A stretch of 64,000 bases of DNA from JBOGCH01 sp051656645 (GTDB taxonomy: Bacteria > Bacteroidota > Bacteroidia > Bacteroidales > Marinifilaceae): positions 17,814 to 81,813 of the forward strand of contig JBOGCH010000002.1 in NCBI GenBank assembly GCA_051656645.1, given 5' to 3'. The translations under genes and the position numbers were made by a program. The stretch's first letter is position 1; each line of letters starts with the position of its first letter. Shown piece by piece: positions 42,682-51,783 of the stretch. The notes beneath the pieces were generated by a model, which was not told the DNA's origin, did not search any database, and was given only the letters and a program-made list of their open reading frames with translations.

Positions 42682-42687
42682 TAATTC

Positions 42688-43467
42688 ATGAAACAAAAAC
42701 TAATCATTCTATTTACATTGCTTGCTCTTGCAGTGGCAGGTATGTGTCAGGATTTCCCTGCACCCATGCTGCCACGTCGCATTGTAAATGACTACGCACG
42801 CATATTTACACCACAGCAACAAAATGCTTTGGAACAAAGGGTACGTGCATTTGATGACAGCACGTCGACACAAATAGCAATTGTCACAGTATCCGATTTG
42901 AATGGATATGCGGTGAATGACTATGCGCAACGCTTAGGCGAAGCATGGGGTGTTGGACAAAAGGGAAAGGATAACGGAATTGTAATTTTAATAAAACCTA
43001 AAACTGTACGCTCACGCGGAGAGGTTGCAATATCTGTTGGCTATGGATTAGAGGGCGTTATCCCGGATGCTATTGCCTCGCGTATTGTAAGAAATGAAAT
43101 GATACCTGCATTTCAACAAGGAAGTTATTACCAAGGAGTTGTTAACGCACTAAATGTGATAACCAATCTTAGCCGTGGCGAATATACGGCTACGCAATAT
43201 GCAAAACATGGAGCACGGGCAGGAAATGGCGGGAATTTCCCATTTTTCGCTTTGCCTTTTGTGCTGTTCTTTATACTACCACTATTTTTTAAACGCAGAC
43301 GCGGTTTTACTACCGGATCACATACGCACGGAAGCGTTCCGCCCATTTTCTTTGGCGGTATGGGCCACTCGCGTGGTGGATTTGACTCCTTCAGTTCCGG
43401 ACGCGGAGGTTTTGGCGGCTTTGGCGGAGGAGGCTTCGGCGGAGGCGGCGCAAGTGGAAGTTGGTAA
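42688..43467 (+). CDS. Exported TPM-domain protein with Gly-rich tail (YgcG-like)
   Basis: 259 residues. Signal peptide (LIILFTLLALAVAGMCQ), TPM domain (residues 30-170: VNDYARIFTPQQQNALEQRV, IAIVTVSDLNGY, WGVGQKGKDNGIVILI), a membrane helix at about 190-207 followed by KRRR, and a Gly/Ser/Phe-rich tail ending GGGGASGSW. This is the YgcG layout. The tail probably faces the cytoplasm. It ends the lemA operon. Confidence 0.9.
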   Translation: MKQKLIILFTLLALAVAGMCQDFPAPMLPRRIVNDYARIFTPQQQNALEQRVRAFDDSTSTQIAIVTVSDLNGYAVNDYAQRLGEAWGVGQKGKDNGIVILIKPKTVRSRGEVAISVGYGLEGVIPDAIASRIVRNEMIPAFQQGSYYQGVVNALNVITNLSRGEYTATQYAKHGARAGNGGNFPFFALPFVLFFILPLFFKRRRGFTTGSHTHGSVPPIFFGGMGHSRGGFDSFSSGRGGFGGFGGGGFGGGGASGSW

Positions 43468-43515
43468 GACATAATAAAAGCTCTGTTCTGTTGGACAGAG
43501 CTTTTATTATGTCTT
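43465..43515. terminator. Bidirectional terminator
   Basis: Inverted repeat of about 20 bp (TAAGACATAATAAAAGCTCT and complement) with a short loop, between the TPM gene and the TonB receptor. Confidence 0.92.
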
Positions 43516-45922
43516 AAAAATCAATCATTATCCCCATTGTTGGCAAGCGAGTACCGCCAATTTTATTCTCCGTTTGTTCCATAACATAACGGCTGGGGTT
43601 GTTAACATCTACAATTTTATTACCCTCTGCAGAAAGCACAGGTTGTAATAATGGATCGCCGTATGAACCTTTATTATACACATTCTGCATATCAAAATAG
43701 GCAACTAAGGACCAACGTTTAAAATGGAATGCTTTTTCTATGCGTACATCAAGTTGATGGAACGGTTTTAGGCGTCCTTCGTTGTATTGAGCATAATCCA
43801 AGTAAGGTTGTTGTTTAGCATCCCAGGCATCTATAATGGACGAAGTTTCAATATCAAAAGGTGTATAAGGAGCTCCGCCAATATAACGCCATTTAGCTCC
43901 TATATTCCAATCGCCCCACAAACGCTGATTTACAATAACGGACAATAAGTGTCTGTTATCCCAGTTAGCCGGTATATAACTATTAAAACCACCAATATTA
44001 CTACAAAACTCACTCTTATACCACGTATAAGCTGTTAATAATGTCATGCCTTTTATGGGCTGTCCCTTCACTGTTAGTTCCGCTCCATAACTACGGCCTT
44101 CACCAACGGAGGATACCGGTTCATCACCACTTATTCCCATATAATCGCCACCCTTATTTGCCAACGAAATTGTATCTATCAATGACACCGGATACCTATC
44201 ATATTGTTTATAAAATCCCTCTAGTGTTAGTGATATTCGTTTTCCCGGGGTCACTTCAACGCCAGCTCCATATTGTTTCATGGCTATAAAGTTTACACCA
44301 TTATCACGATTAAACTGTTGTCCATCTCTAGCATATCCCAACGTGGTTAATGATGGTAATTGTACATATCTGCCGGCTGCGACATTGAATCGTACTGCAG
44401 AAGTAGCGCTATACGATGCGGAGAAACGTGGTGACAACTGATTTCCTATTTTACGCGTCTCCACATTATAATCTGCCCACTCTGCACGTAATCCCACATT
44501 GACCAGTAAACGTTCTGCAAGAAAACGTCTACTCAACTGGCCGTAAACACCCACTGCAGGAAAGGACAAACGCGCATGGTAGCGCTCATCAACCTTCTCT
44601 TCGCCATTAAAGCGTTCACGGAAACTACAATTCCTGTAATCATACCACACGCCATTAGCACCAACATTCATTAAGAAACCTCCTAAAATTGTTCGTGAAA
44701 ACTGATATGTCACCCTATTCTGATCCTCGCGAGAAACTATATTCATCACACGCCCTAACTCCTCAATGTTATCTCTATCCTTAAATATATGATTGTACAT
44801 TGAGCTCCTGCTCATTGTAGCCTGATGACGGCCTCCATTGCTGTAATAATTGTAACTTAAACCAAGTGTATACAACCACTGATCGTTTTCTGGCAAATAC
44901 CCTAACATATAACGTTGGTCGGCCGTCGGGCTTGCAATATCCCTATTCAATCTATTATAATCCAACGCACCCAACCCAATCACGCTTATATCACTCTTTT
45001 CTGACAATTGAAAACGCAATTTAAATTGCATATCATTATATACAGGCAAAAAAGGTAACTCTAATATTCCGAATAACATTTTCAAATAGCTACGTCGAAC
45101 CGAGAATATATAACTCACATTCTCACCTATTGGTCCGTCACATGACAATCCATAATCCGTTGCTCCAACAGTTGCGCGTCCTTTGATTTTATATGGATTT
45201 CCATTTACAAACTTAAAATCCAATACGGAGCTCAATGCTTCACCGTACTGCGCCGGGAATGTCCCTGTCAATAGTGAAACATCCTTTAAAAAGTCCACAT
45301 TCACAATACTTACCACTCCTCCGGCGGTTCCTTGTGTAGAGAAGTGATTCAGTACAGGAATATGTATTCCATCAATATAAAAGCTATTTTCGCCGGGGCC
45401 TCCACCACGAACAATCAAATCATTTCTAAAAGCTGGCGATGATAACACACCCGGCATGGACTGTACCACACGCGAAATATCTCTATTCCCTCCCGGCATC
45501 TGCTCAATAACACCTAAATCGATACGCTGAATACTCATTGGTGCCGTTACTTGCTTACGCGACGGGGTAGCCGTTACCACAGCTTCAGCCAATTCTGTAC
45601 TTTGCTCCTCCATTGTTATCTCCACGTGCTTTACGCCAAACGCGGTTATATAATGATGCTCGGTTACCAAAGTACGATAACCCACCATTCTAACCTCCAA
45701 CTGTACATATCCGGGCGTAATTCCCTCTATGCTAAACTTGCCATCTACATCGGTTACAACACCTCTATCCGTTCCGCGTAAAACCACCGTTGCTCCGGGA
45801 AGTTTATCGCGCGACTGACCATCAAAAACAATTCCTGACAATGTCCCCTTTTGCTGCGCTACAGCTAAAAGAGACATTGTCAGGAACAATATTGTCAAAC
45901 TAAAAAATCTTTTTATACCCAT
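43514..45922 (-). CDS. TonB-dependent outer-membrane receptor with N-terminal carboxypeptidase-like domain
   Basis: 802 residues. Signal peptide to about 22, CarboxypepD_reg-like domain (GTLSGIVFDGQSRDKLPGATV, about 25-110), plug (SMPGVLSSPAFRNDLIVRGG, then ENSFYIDGIHIP), 22-strand barrel, and a C-terminal Phe (GIMIDF) as outer-membrane sorting signal. There is no SusD partner next to it, so it is a stand-alone receptor, possibly for a metal chelate or cofactor. Its ATG lies inside the hcp gene (10-nt overlap), so it is co-translated with hcp. Confidence 0.93.
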   Translation of the reverse strand: MGIKRFFSLTILFLTMSLLAVAQQKGTLSGIVFDGQSRDKLPGATVVLRGTDRGVVTDVDGKFSIEGITPGYVQLEVRMVGYRTLVTEHHYITAFGVKHVEITMEEQSTELAEAVVTATPSRKQVTAPMSIQRIDLGVIEQMPGGNRDISRVVQSMPGVLSSPAFRNDLIVRGGGPGENSFYIDGIHIPVLNHFSTQGTAGGVVSIVNVDFLKDVSLLTGTFPAQYGEALSSVLDFKFVNGNPYKIKGRATVGATDYGLSCDGPIGENVSYIFSVRRSYLKMLFGILELPFLPVYNDMQFKLRFQLSEKSDISVIGLGALDYNRLNRDIASPTADQRYMLGYLPENDQWLYTLGLSYNYYSNGGRHQATMSRSSMYNHIFKDRDNIEELGRVMNIVSREDQNRVTYQFSRTILGGFLMNVGANGVWYDYRNCSFRERFNGEEKVDERYHARLSFPAVGVYGQLSRRFLAERLLVNVGLRAEWADYNVETRKIGNQLSPRFSASYSATSAVRFNVAAGRYVQLPSLTTLGYARDGQQFNRDNGVNFIAMKQYGAGVEVTPGKRISLTLEGFYKQYDRYPVSLIDTISLANKGGDYMGISGDEPVSSVGEGRSYGAELTVKGQPIKGMTLLTAYTWYKSEFCSNIGGFNSYIPANWDNRHLLSVIVNQRLWGDWNIGAKWRYIGGAPYTPFDIETSSIIDAWDAKQQPYLDYAQYNEGRLKPFHQLDVRIEKAFHFKRWSLVAYFDMQNVYNKGSYGDPLLQPVLSAEGNKIVDVNNPSRYVMEQTENKIGGTRLPTMGIMIDF

Positions 45923-47547
45923 GCTTTCATATCATCATCCGCCGTTGAGATTCCGGTAAGCTCATATTCGCGAATAATGAAATCACGCACAGCAGGCGAT
46001 AAACATGCAGGCAAAGTAGGTCCAAGGTGTATATTCTTTACCCCCAAACTCAGCAATGCCAACAACACTATCACCGCTTTTTGCTCATACCACGCAATAT
46101 TAAACACCAACGGCAGCTCGTTTATTGATTTTACCTTAAAAGCTTCCGCCAGTTTTTGCGCCACTACCACCCAGGAGTAACTATCGTTACACTGACCGGC
46201 ATCAAGCACTCGCGGAATACCATCTATGGTGCCTAAGTTCAACTTATTATATCTGTACTTAGCGCAACCAGATGTTAAAATTACACAATCTTTTGGTAAT
46301 TCCTCCGCAAATTGGGTATAATATTCGCGTTGTTTAAAACGGCCGTCACAACCGGACATTACAATAAGCTTACGTATTTTCCCAGCTTTTATTGCATCTA
46401 TCAGTTTATCTGCTATTGCCAACACTTGGTGATGCGCAAAACCTATTGTTAATTTCCCCTCTTCTATTGCCTCTGGAGGCGCGCATTTCTTGGCATGCTC
46501 AATAATAGGAGTAAAATCCTTATGGTCATTATCATCCGGCTTAATATGCGGACATCCGGGATATCCTGCCGAGTTTGTAGTATAAATTCTATCTGTATAA
46601 TTCGCATTTGTCCTCGGCGGAACAATACAATTGGTAGTAAAAAGAATTGGTCCGTTAAACGTTTGGAACTCATCCGTCTGTTTCCACCATGAATTGCCAT
46701 AGTTTCCTTTCAAATGTTTATAACGTTTAAGTTGCGGATATGCATGTGCCGGTAACATTTCACTATGTGTATAAATATCTACACCACTTTTCTTACTCTG
46801 CTCCAGCAACAACTTCAAATCGCTTAAATCATGTCCACTCACCAATATTCCCGGACGGATACCTACACCTAAATCGACCTCCGTAATTTCCGGATTTCCG
46901 TAACTGTGGCTATTGGCTTTATCCAACAAATCCATTACAGCAACACCGCAAAGTCCGGTCTTATTTACAGCATCAACATACTCATTTCTTGACATTGGTT
47001 TATAAGCGATGTCAGCCAGTAGCATCTGTAATTCACTATCCACTTGCTCATCGTCCTCAAACCCCAAAGCTGCGGCATGCTCTGCATATGCAGCTACACC
47101 TTTCAATCCGTAAGTAATCAATTGCTTTAACGAGCGGATATCTTCATTCTCTTCAGAAAGTACACCTACAGTTGCCGCTTTTTCCAAATATTCACGGGGA
47201 GTTGCTGTCCATAGCAACTCATCTATTGAGGGCAAATCTAAATCATATCGCTGGGCACGGCGTATAAGTCTATCACGTAATTGCAATCCACGCTCAATGC
47301 GTTCACTAATTGCCGCTTCATCAAAATTGGCATTTGTGATCGTCGAAAACAAAGCATCCGTAATAAACCTATTTGCTGTACGACTCTCTTTTTTTACATT
47401 TCGAAGTACACAATTTACAACTGCAATACCTTGCACCGCATAAACTAACAGGTCCATTAACTGAGCCAAATCGCTTTCTTTACCACAAACGCCTTTTACG
47501 GTACAGCCGGTTCCTTGGGCGGTTTCCTGACATTGATAACAAAACAT
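45913..47547 (-). CDS. hcp: Hydroxylamine reductase / hybrid-cluster protein
   Basis: About 544 residues. MFCYQCQETAQGTGCTVKGVCG gives the four N-terminal cysteines in C-X2-C-X8-C-X5-C spacing, as in classical Desulfovibrio-type Hcp. C-terminal domain has cluster ligands in the SGCDGRF, TSGCAKYRYN and LDAGQCNDSY segments. It reduces NO or hydroxylamine and defends against nitrosative stress. A second ATG three codons upstream (47556) is possible; I choose the one at 47547 that matches the family start. The receptor gene overlaps its stop. No Hcr reductase is next to it. Confidence 0.95.
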   Translation of the reverse strand: MFCYQCQETAQGTGCTVKGVCGKESDLAQLMDLLVYAVQGIAVVNCVLRNVKKESRTANRFITDALFSTITNANFDEAAISERIERGLQLRDRLIRRAQRYDLDLPSIDELLWTATPREYLEKAATVGVLSEENEDIRSLKQLITYGLKGVAAYAEHAAALGFEDDEQVDSELQMLLADIAYKPMSRNEYVDAVNKTGLCGVAVMDLLDKANSHSYGNPEITEVDLGVGIRPGILVSGHDLSDLKLLLEQSKKSGVDIYTHSEMLPAHAYPQLKRYKHLKGNYGNSWWKQTDEFQTFNGPILFTTNCIVPPRTNANYTDRIYTTNSAGYPGCPHIKPDDNDHKDFTPIIEHAKKCAPPEAIEEGKLTIGFAHHQVLAIADKLIDAIKAGKIRKLIVMSGCDGRFKQREYYTQFAEELPKDCVILTSGCAKYRYNKLNLGTIDGIPRVLDAGQCNDSYSWVVVAQKLAEAFKVKSINELPLVFNIAWYEQKAVIVLLALLSLGVKNIHLGPTLPACLSPAVRDFIIREYELTGISTADDDMKAWV

Positions 47548-47608
47548 ATGTCCCATTGTTTAGTATTTTTTAATTATGTTTTACTATACGTAGGACTATC
47601 TATTTTTG

Positions 47609-47965
47609 TTAACCAATTATCGCATTCCATTCCTCCTCTTTGAATCCCACCAGGACACGTTTATCATCCACCCACACAGGCCGTTTCACTAATCGTCCGT
47701 CTGTTGCCAATAGTGCTATCTGCTCCTCATCGGTCATTCCGGGTAGCTTGTCTTTTAGTGACAATTCTTTGTACATAACACCACTGGTATTGAAAAAACG
47801 TTTCACCGGTACTCCGCTGCGCTTAATCCATGATGTCAGCTCATCAAGAGTTGGACCTTCTTCCAATATAGGTCTATCTAAATAATTAACGCTGTGAGCG
47901 TCTAACCATTTCTTTGCTTTGCGGCAAGTACCACACTTATTGTATTCTAAAAATAAAGGTTCCAT
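47609..47965 (-). CDS. Spx/ArsC-like thioredoxin-fold protein
   Basis: 118 residues. LEYNKCGTCRKAKKWLDAH has a CxxC at residues 11-14, then RPILEEGPTLDELTSWIKRSG and LLATDGRLVKRPVWV with the cis-Pro region. It is in the ArsC/Spx/YffB family. Real arsenate reductases of this type use Cys and Arg residues, but the CxxC and lack of arsenic genes nearby point to the Spx/YffB-like group. Function not set; may be a redox regulator or reductase. Upstream of hcp on the same strand. Confidence 0.87.
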   Translation of the reverse strand: MEPLFLEYNKCGTCRKAKKWLDAHSVNYLDRPILEEGPTLDELTSWIKRSGVPVKRFFNTSGVMYKELSLKDKLPGMTDEEQIALLATDGRLVKRPVWVDDKRVLVGFKEEEWNAIIG

Positions 47966-48021
47966 AATTATTTAATTTATCTTATATAGATTGCTATTCT
48001 CCATATAACTTACCATTTAGC

Positions 48022-48339
48022 TTATCGTGTCTCTTCTATTTCTTTTTCCACTCTCTTCGGATTGGCCGGAAACCAACCTTTCGCCACCCTCTCTCGCTGC
48101 TCAAAAAGCTCTTTTATGGTCCAAAACGATGAAAAGCCAAATACACCGGCAGCAGAAGACACCAAAGTACTCTCCACCATTACCGACAATGCAAGGCTGG
48201 CAACGCCCAACACCAAAAATATCCACCAGCACTTTACACCCCAGTAGTACTCCGCTTTCACCACTACCGGGTGAAAAAGCCCAATGATTAAAAAAGTGGA
48301 GATACCTATTACTATGCCCTCCCAATTCAATGTTTCCAT
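48022..48339 (-). CDS. DUF4491 membrane protein
   Basis: 105 residues from the ATG at 48337-48339 (METLNWEG); the frame is open 17 codons upstream but that part is not typical. Three membrane segments (about 8-25, 36-52, 55-78) and a conserved FSSFWTIKELFEQRERVAKGWFPANPKR tail. DUF4491 is a small inner-membrane family in Bacteroidota and Firmicutes of unknown function. Confidence 0.85.
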   Translation of the reverse strand: METLNWEGIVIGISTFLIIGLFHPVVVKAEYYWGVKCWWIFLVLGVASLALSVMVESTLVSSAAGVFGFSSFWTIKELFEQRERVAKGWFPANPKRVEKEIEETR

Positions 48340-48430
48340 ATCTTTATCATTTATTCCTTCAAATATAAACAATTTGTAAGTTAAAACCACAAATTACTAG
48401 AAAGGATTAGATATCTCCACCCTCATATAT

Positions 48431-50482
48431 TTACATAGTCAACACTGCCCTTATGTCTTTCACCACCTCCTCAGGTCTATGCATTGGCATCTTGGCATCC
48501 GGATTTACTATTTTGCCATCCTTATCTATTAACACATAGGTTGGAAATTTGTTGACGTTAAGCAATCGCTCCAGCATACTCTGTTGCTCCTCCGGTAAAC
48601 GATGGTGAATTACATTATCGCCCGTAATATCGTAACGACTTATCACTTTTTTCCAACTCTCTTCCGGAGAGCGATTCGCCAAGTACAAGAATACCACATC
48701 CTCACCCTTTAACGCCTCCTTTACTTCCTTCGCCCAAAGCATATTCTCGCAGCATGGATCACACCAAGTACCCCAAATATCCATATAGATAACCTTACCA
48801 CGATAGGGTTTAATAATTTCCTCAAACAATGCTTTTGCCTCCTTAAACTCGGACAAATTATCATTACCGCGTAAAAAATCCACGTTCTTGGCGGTCAACG
48901 CTATATAGTATTCATTCAAATTATTTAGTTCCTCACGTACAATCGGCGATGATATACAATTTAAAGCCTCCTGTAATGCACGTGGAGAAAGAGGTATCAA
49001 CGACTGTTTTATATCATTGGTAATTGCCCGAGATAAACAAAAGTCCGCAGTTAACGAATCCGGAATTATCCGTTTAAGTAAATCCTTATGATATCTCAAT
49101 GTTAGTATCCTGTTATTCTCCCTGCATAGTTTAGAGTTAAAAAAATCATTTATCACCTGTCCCATTACTTGCTGTTGTTCCTCTGTTACAATAGGTTTAT
49201 TTGCAATGTAAACATCATTTAGCAAAGCAATCTGTTCATCATTTAAATCATTTTCATTTTGAAGCGTATAACGAACCAGATCTTTGAGTGAAACTTCTGT
49301 TGAACATAATTGTGTATTTCCACGAAACTCAATAATCTGTTCACGTTTATTGTACTGTATCCACCAATAAAACATATTACCATTACTGCATATTGCCTGA
49401 TTGATATCACCTCGTGTCACCATCCTATAAATTCTCTCCTTGATTAACGCTTCATTATGTGGAACGAAAAACTTTTGTTTTAACTCATTTAGGAGATGGG
49501 TATAAAAAACACCTCGTAAAAAATTGCAATCATTATTTAGTTCCTGCAACATTCTATACCGATAAGAAAGCGTTGGGAATTTCTCCAAACTCTTTGCTAA
49601 CTGTTCCTTATTTTGCGCCTCATACTTTTCTAAATTGGTAAATAACTCCTCCTCTGTCTTGTATTTTACAAAATGTGCGTTACTAATCATATCCAACACC
49701 CCACAATGTGAATTTTCATTGTGATAGCGCGCATTACGTCCCATAAAAGTCACATCCCTATCATAAAGCCAATATGCCTCACGTGCGTTTACGTTTTGAC
49801 GCTTTAATAAATCGGATATATCCGCACACATCATTAACACCTCACCCGGCTCAACATATACACGCTCGCCCAAAATTTCCCAATGCAATGCTAACTCACG
49901 GAAACCAGTAACCGGAACTATACACTCAAATCGGCCCACCGAATCAATATCACATCTATAATCAATTGCATTTTCATCATTATAGTAACTTGAAGCAGAG
50001 GCCTTGAATGCGCTGTACTTATTCCTCACCTCAACCGGCACCTTCTCCCAACCCCTATAAAAGCCACGTATCACAACACTATCACGTCTAAGCGGTATAT
50101 TCGGTAAAGGTAATGTATCCGTGGTAGCATAGTGTTGTAGCCCCTTTTGCGTTTTCTTCAGGTAGGTCAGTGCCTTCCGTGTTCCCGGAGCGGTTATTGT
50201 CATCACCGTGTCATTTGCCATACGCAAACGCAATTTCAGCTCCTTATCGCCCTTACTTAATGTTAAAGCATAACCACCACGCTTTGCCTCTATCTGTTTA
50301 TACTCCCAGAAGTCCGTATCCCAAACGGCAAACTCAGGATAAAAACCATACTCCCATTCCATGCTCTCGGAATTGAGCCAGTTACCAATTAGTTGTTGAG
50401 GCGTTTTTGTTGTTTGCGCACTACTTACTATTGGAGTAAATAAAGTAAACAGCAAAACAATAGAGATGAATGTTCTTTTCAT
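48431..50482 (-). CDS. Large exported thioredoxin-domain protein (TlpA-like)
   Basis: 683 residues. Signal peptide (ISIVLLFTLFTPIVSSAQ). The last 140 residues form a TlpA/AhpC-TSA thioredoxin domain with DIWGTWCDPCCENML (CxxC) and the cis-Pro segment NKFPTYVLIDKDG. The first 500 residues have no recognised domain; they are mainly beta then helical and may bind a partner. Periplasmic disulfide reductant or cytochrome-maturation role is suggested by the family. A shorter relative lies at 51784-52902, with zupT and repeat island C between them. Confidence 0.85.
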   Translation of the reverse strand: MKRTFISIVLLFTLFTPIVSSAQTTKTPQQLIGNWLNSESMEWEYGFYPEFAVWDTDFWEYKQIEAKRGGYALTLSKGDKELKLRLRMANDTVMTITAPGTRKALTYLKKTQKGLQHYATTDTLPLPNIPLRRDSVVIRGFYRGWEKVPVEVRNKYSAFKASASSYYNDENAIDYRCDIDSVGRFECIVPVTGFRELALHWEILGERVYVEPGEVLMMCADISDLLKRQNVNAREAYWLYDRDVTFMGRNARYHNENSHCGVLDMISNAHFVKYKTEEELFTNLEKYEAQNKEQLAKSLEKFPTLSYRYRMLQELNNDCNFLRGVFYTHLLNELKQKFFVPHNEALIKERIYRMVTRGDINQAICSNGNMFYWWIQYNKREQIIEFRGNTQLCSTEVSLKDLVRYTLQNENDLNDEQIALLNDVYIANKPIVTEEQQQVMGQVINDFFNSKLCRENNRILTLRYHKDLLKRIIPDSLTADFCLSRAITNDIKQSLIPLSPRALQEALNCISSPIVREELNNLNEYYIALTAKNVDFLRGNDNLSEFKEAKALFEEIIKPYRGKVIYMDIWGTWCDPCCENMLWAKEVKEALKGEDVVFLYLANRSPEESWKKVISRYDITGDNVIHHRLPEEQQSMLERLLNVNKFPTYVLIDKDGKIVNPDAKMPMHRPEEVVKDIRAVLTM

Positions 50483-50595
50483 TTAACATTATGTTTAAGT
50501 TAGTTTCAATAATATAAAAATAATCAATTGTTGTAATATTTCAATACTATTGAAAATATTTATAAAAGTCTATCCGCTCCACACCTTCTCCTCAT

Positions 50596-50672
50596 CCGCC
50601 TTACCCCTGCCTTACCTTCGCCATACACCCTCCTTACCTTCGCCATACACCCTCCTTACCTCCGCCTTACCC
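50596..50672 (+). repeat. 11-nt repeat island C (seven tandem units)
   Basis: Seven 11-nt units in exact register from 50596 to 50672: CCGCCTTACCC, CTGCCTTACCT, TCGCCATACAC, CCTCCTTACCT, TCGCCATACAC, CCTCCTTACCT, CCGCCTTACCC. The middle shows a 22-nt doubling. Just after, GGGGGTAAGC (50678-50687) is an inverted partial unit. Outer flanks are TATCC at 50571 and GGATA at 50691. The island is in the 486-nt gap between the TlpA-like gene and zupT; the other part of this gap holds the hairpins at 50770-50844. Confidence 0.9.
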
Positions 50673-50769
50673 ATAACGGGGGTAAGCAAGGGATATAGAG
50701 GATGCTATGATGGACTATTTTAGATACGGGCAAGAGGTGGAGTTACTTATTTGTTATCATAGATTGCTT

Positions 50770-50844
50770 AGCACAACATTTGCATAATAAATAATATCAA
50801 TGCTGTGCTATTTATTAATCCATAGTCCTTATGGACTGAGATTA
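50770..50844 (+). promoter_or_regulatory. Structured region upstream of zupT
   Basis: Overlapping hairpins: AGCACAACATT with AATGCTGTGCT (one mismatch, 50770-50809), the competing AATAAATA/TATTTATT (50786-50816), and an interrupted stem TAATC-AGTCC with GGACT-GATTA and 4-nt loop (50816-50844). It lies 125-200 nt upstream of zupT, so it could be a cis-acting RNA or a regulator site such as Zur. No known riboswitch class was recognised. Confidence 0.35.
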
Positions 50845-50968
50845 ATGCCCCTACTTCAAATTCACCATGAAATAAAAACAACAAAAGGTATAGATTGATA
50901 CACGAGTAAATATTATCTTTAGGAGAAACATTTTTTCTTCTTTACGTAAATACTACAAAAAATAAAAT

Positions 50969-51781
50969 ATGGAATTCAGTTGGCACAATATATACATCGC
51001 ATTTGGATTAACTTTATTTGCCGGTTTGGCAACAGGCATTGGTAGCGCAATAGCCTTCTTAGCTAAGAAAACCAATAAACGTTTTCTCTCCCTCTCGTTA
51101 GGATTTAGTGCAGGGGTTATGATTTATGTCTCGTTTGTAGAGATATTTCCACAATCGGTAGCTGCACTTGCAGGAAGTTTTTCTGATCGGATGGCTGAGT
51201 TTATTACAGTAATCTCTTTTTTTGGAGGTATGTTGTTAATTGCAATTATAGACAAGGTGATCCCCTCCTATGAAAATCCACATGAGCCCAAGAGTATTGA
51301 AGACATTGAGGACAAACAACATCCCGGCAAACTAATGCGCATGGGAGTAATGTCTGCACTCGCCATTGGTATCCACAACTTTCCCGAGGGCCTTGCTACC
51401 TTTATTGCCGGGATGACTAATCCGGAAGTAGCCTATCCCATAGCATTTGCTATTGCCATACATAATATCCCGGAAGGTATTGCCGTGTCTGTGCCCATAT
51501 TTTTTGCCACAGGCAGTAGGCGCAAAGCATTTACCTACTCATTCCTGTCGGGGCTGGCAGAACCTATTGGAGCCATTATTGGTTTTATGCTCATTTATTG
51601 GTTCTTTGGTGTTAATGACACTGTACTTGGCATTATGTTTGGACTCGTGTCCGGGATAATGGTATTTATTTCTTTAGATGAGTTGCTGCCCGCCGCTAAG
51701 GAATACGGCGCACATCACCTTTCCATATACGGACTTGTGGCCGGTATGGGTGTAATGGCATTGAGCCTCTTAATGTTTTAG
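50969..51781 (+). CDS. zupT: ZIP-family divalent metal transporter
   Basis: 270 residues with eight membrane helices. The metal path motifs HNFPEGLATF (helix 4) and HNIPEGIAVS (helix 5) are intact, as is the early FSAGVMIYVSFVEIFPQS. It brings Zn2+ and often Mn2+ or Fe2+ into the cytoplasm. The cytosolic loop (residues 95-125) is acidic. The gene is alone on the plus strand, between two thioredoxin-domain genes on the minus strand; its stop is 2 nt from the stop of the convergent TlpA gene. Confidence 0.94.
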   Translation: MEFSWHNIYIAFGLTLFAGLATGIGSAIAFLAKKTNKRFLSLSLGFSAGVMIYVSFVEIFPQSVAALAGSFSDRMAEFITVISFFGGMLLIAIIDKVIPSYENPHEPKSIEDIEDKQHPGKLMRMGVMSALAIGIHNFPEGLATFIAGMTNPEVAYPIAFAIAIHNIPEGIAVSVPIFFATGSRRKAFTYSFLSGLAEPIGAIIGFMLIYWFFGVNDTVLGIMFGLVSGIMVFISLDELLPAAKEYGAHHLSIYGLVAGMGVMALSLLMF

Positions 51782-51783
51782 GA

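Noticed and set aside
43128..43472. Proline-rich ORF on the minus strand
   Set aside because: It is the complement of the Gly-rich tail of the TPM protein; it has no independent support.
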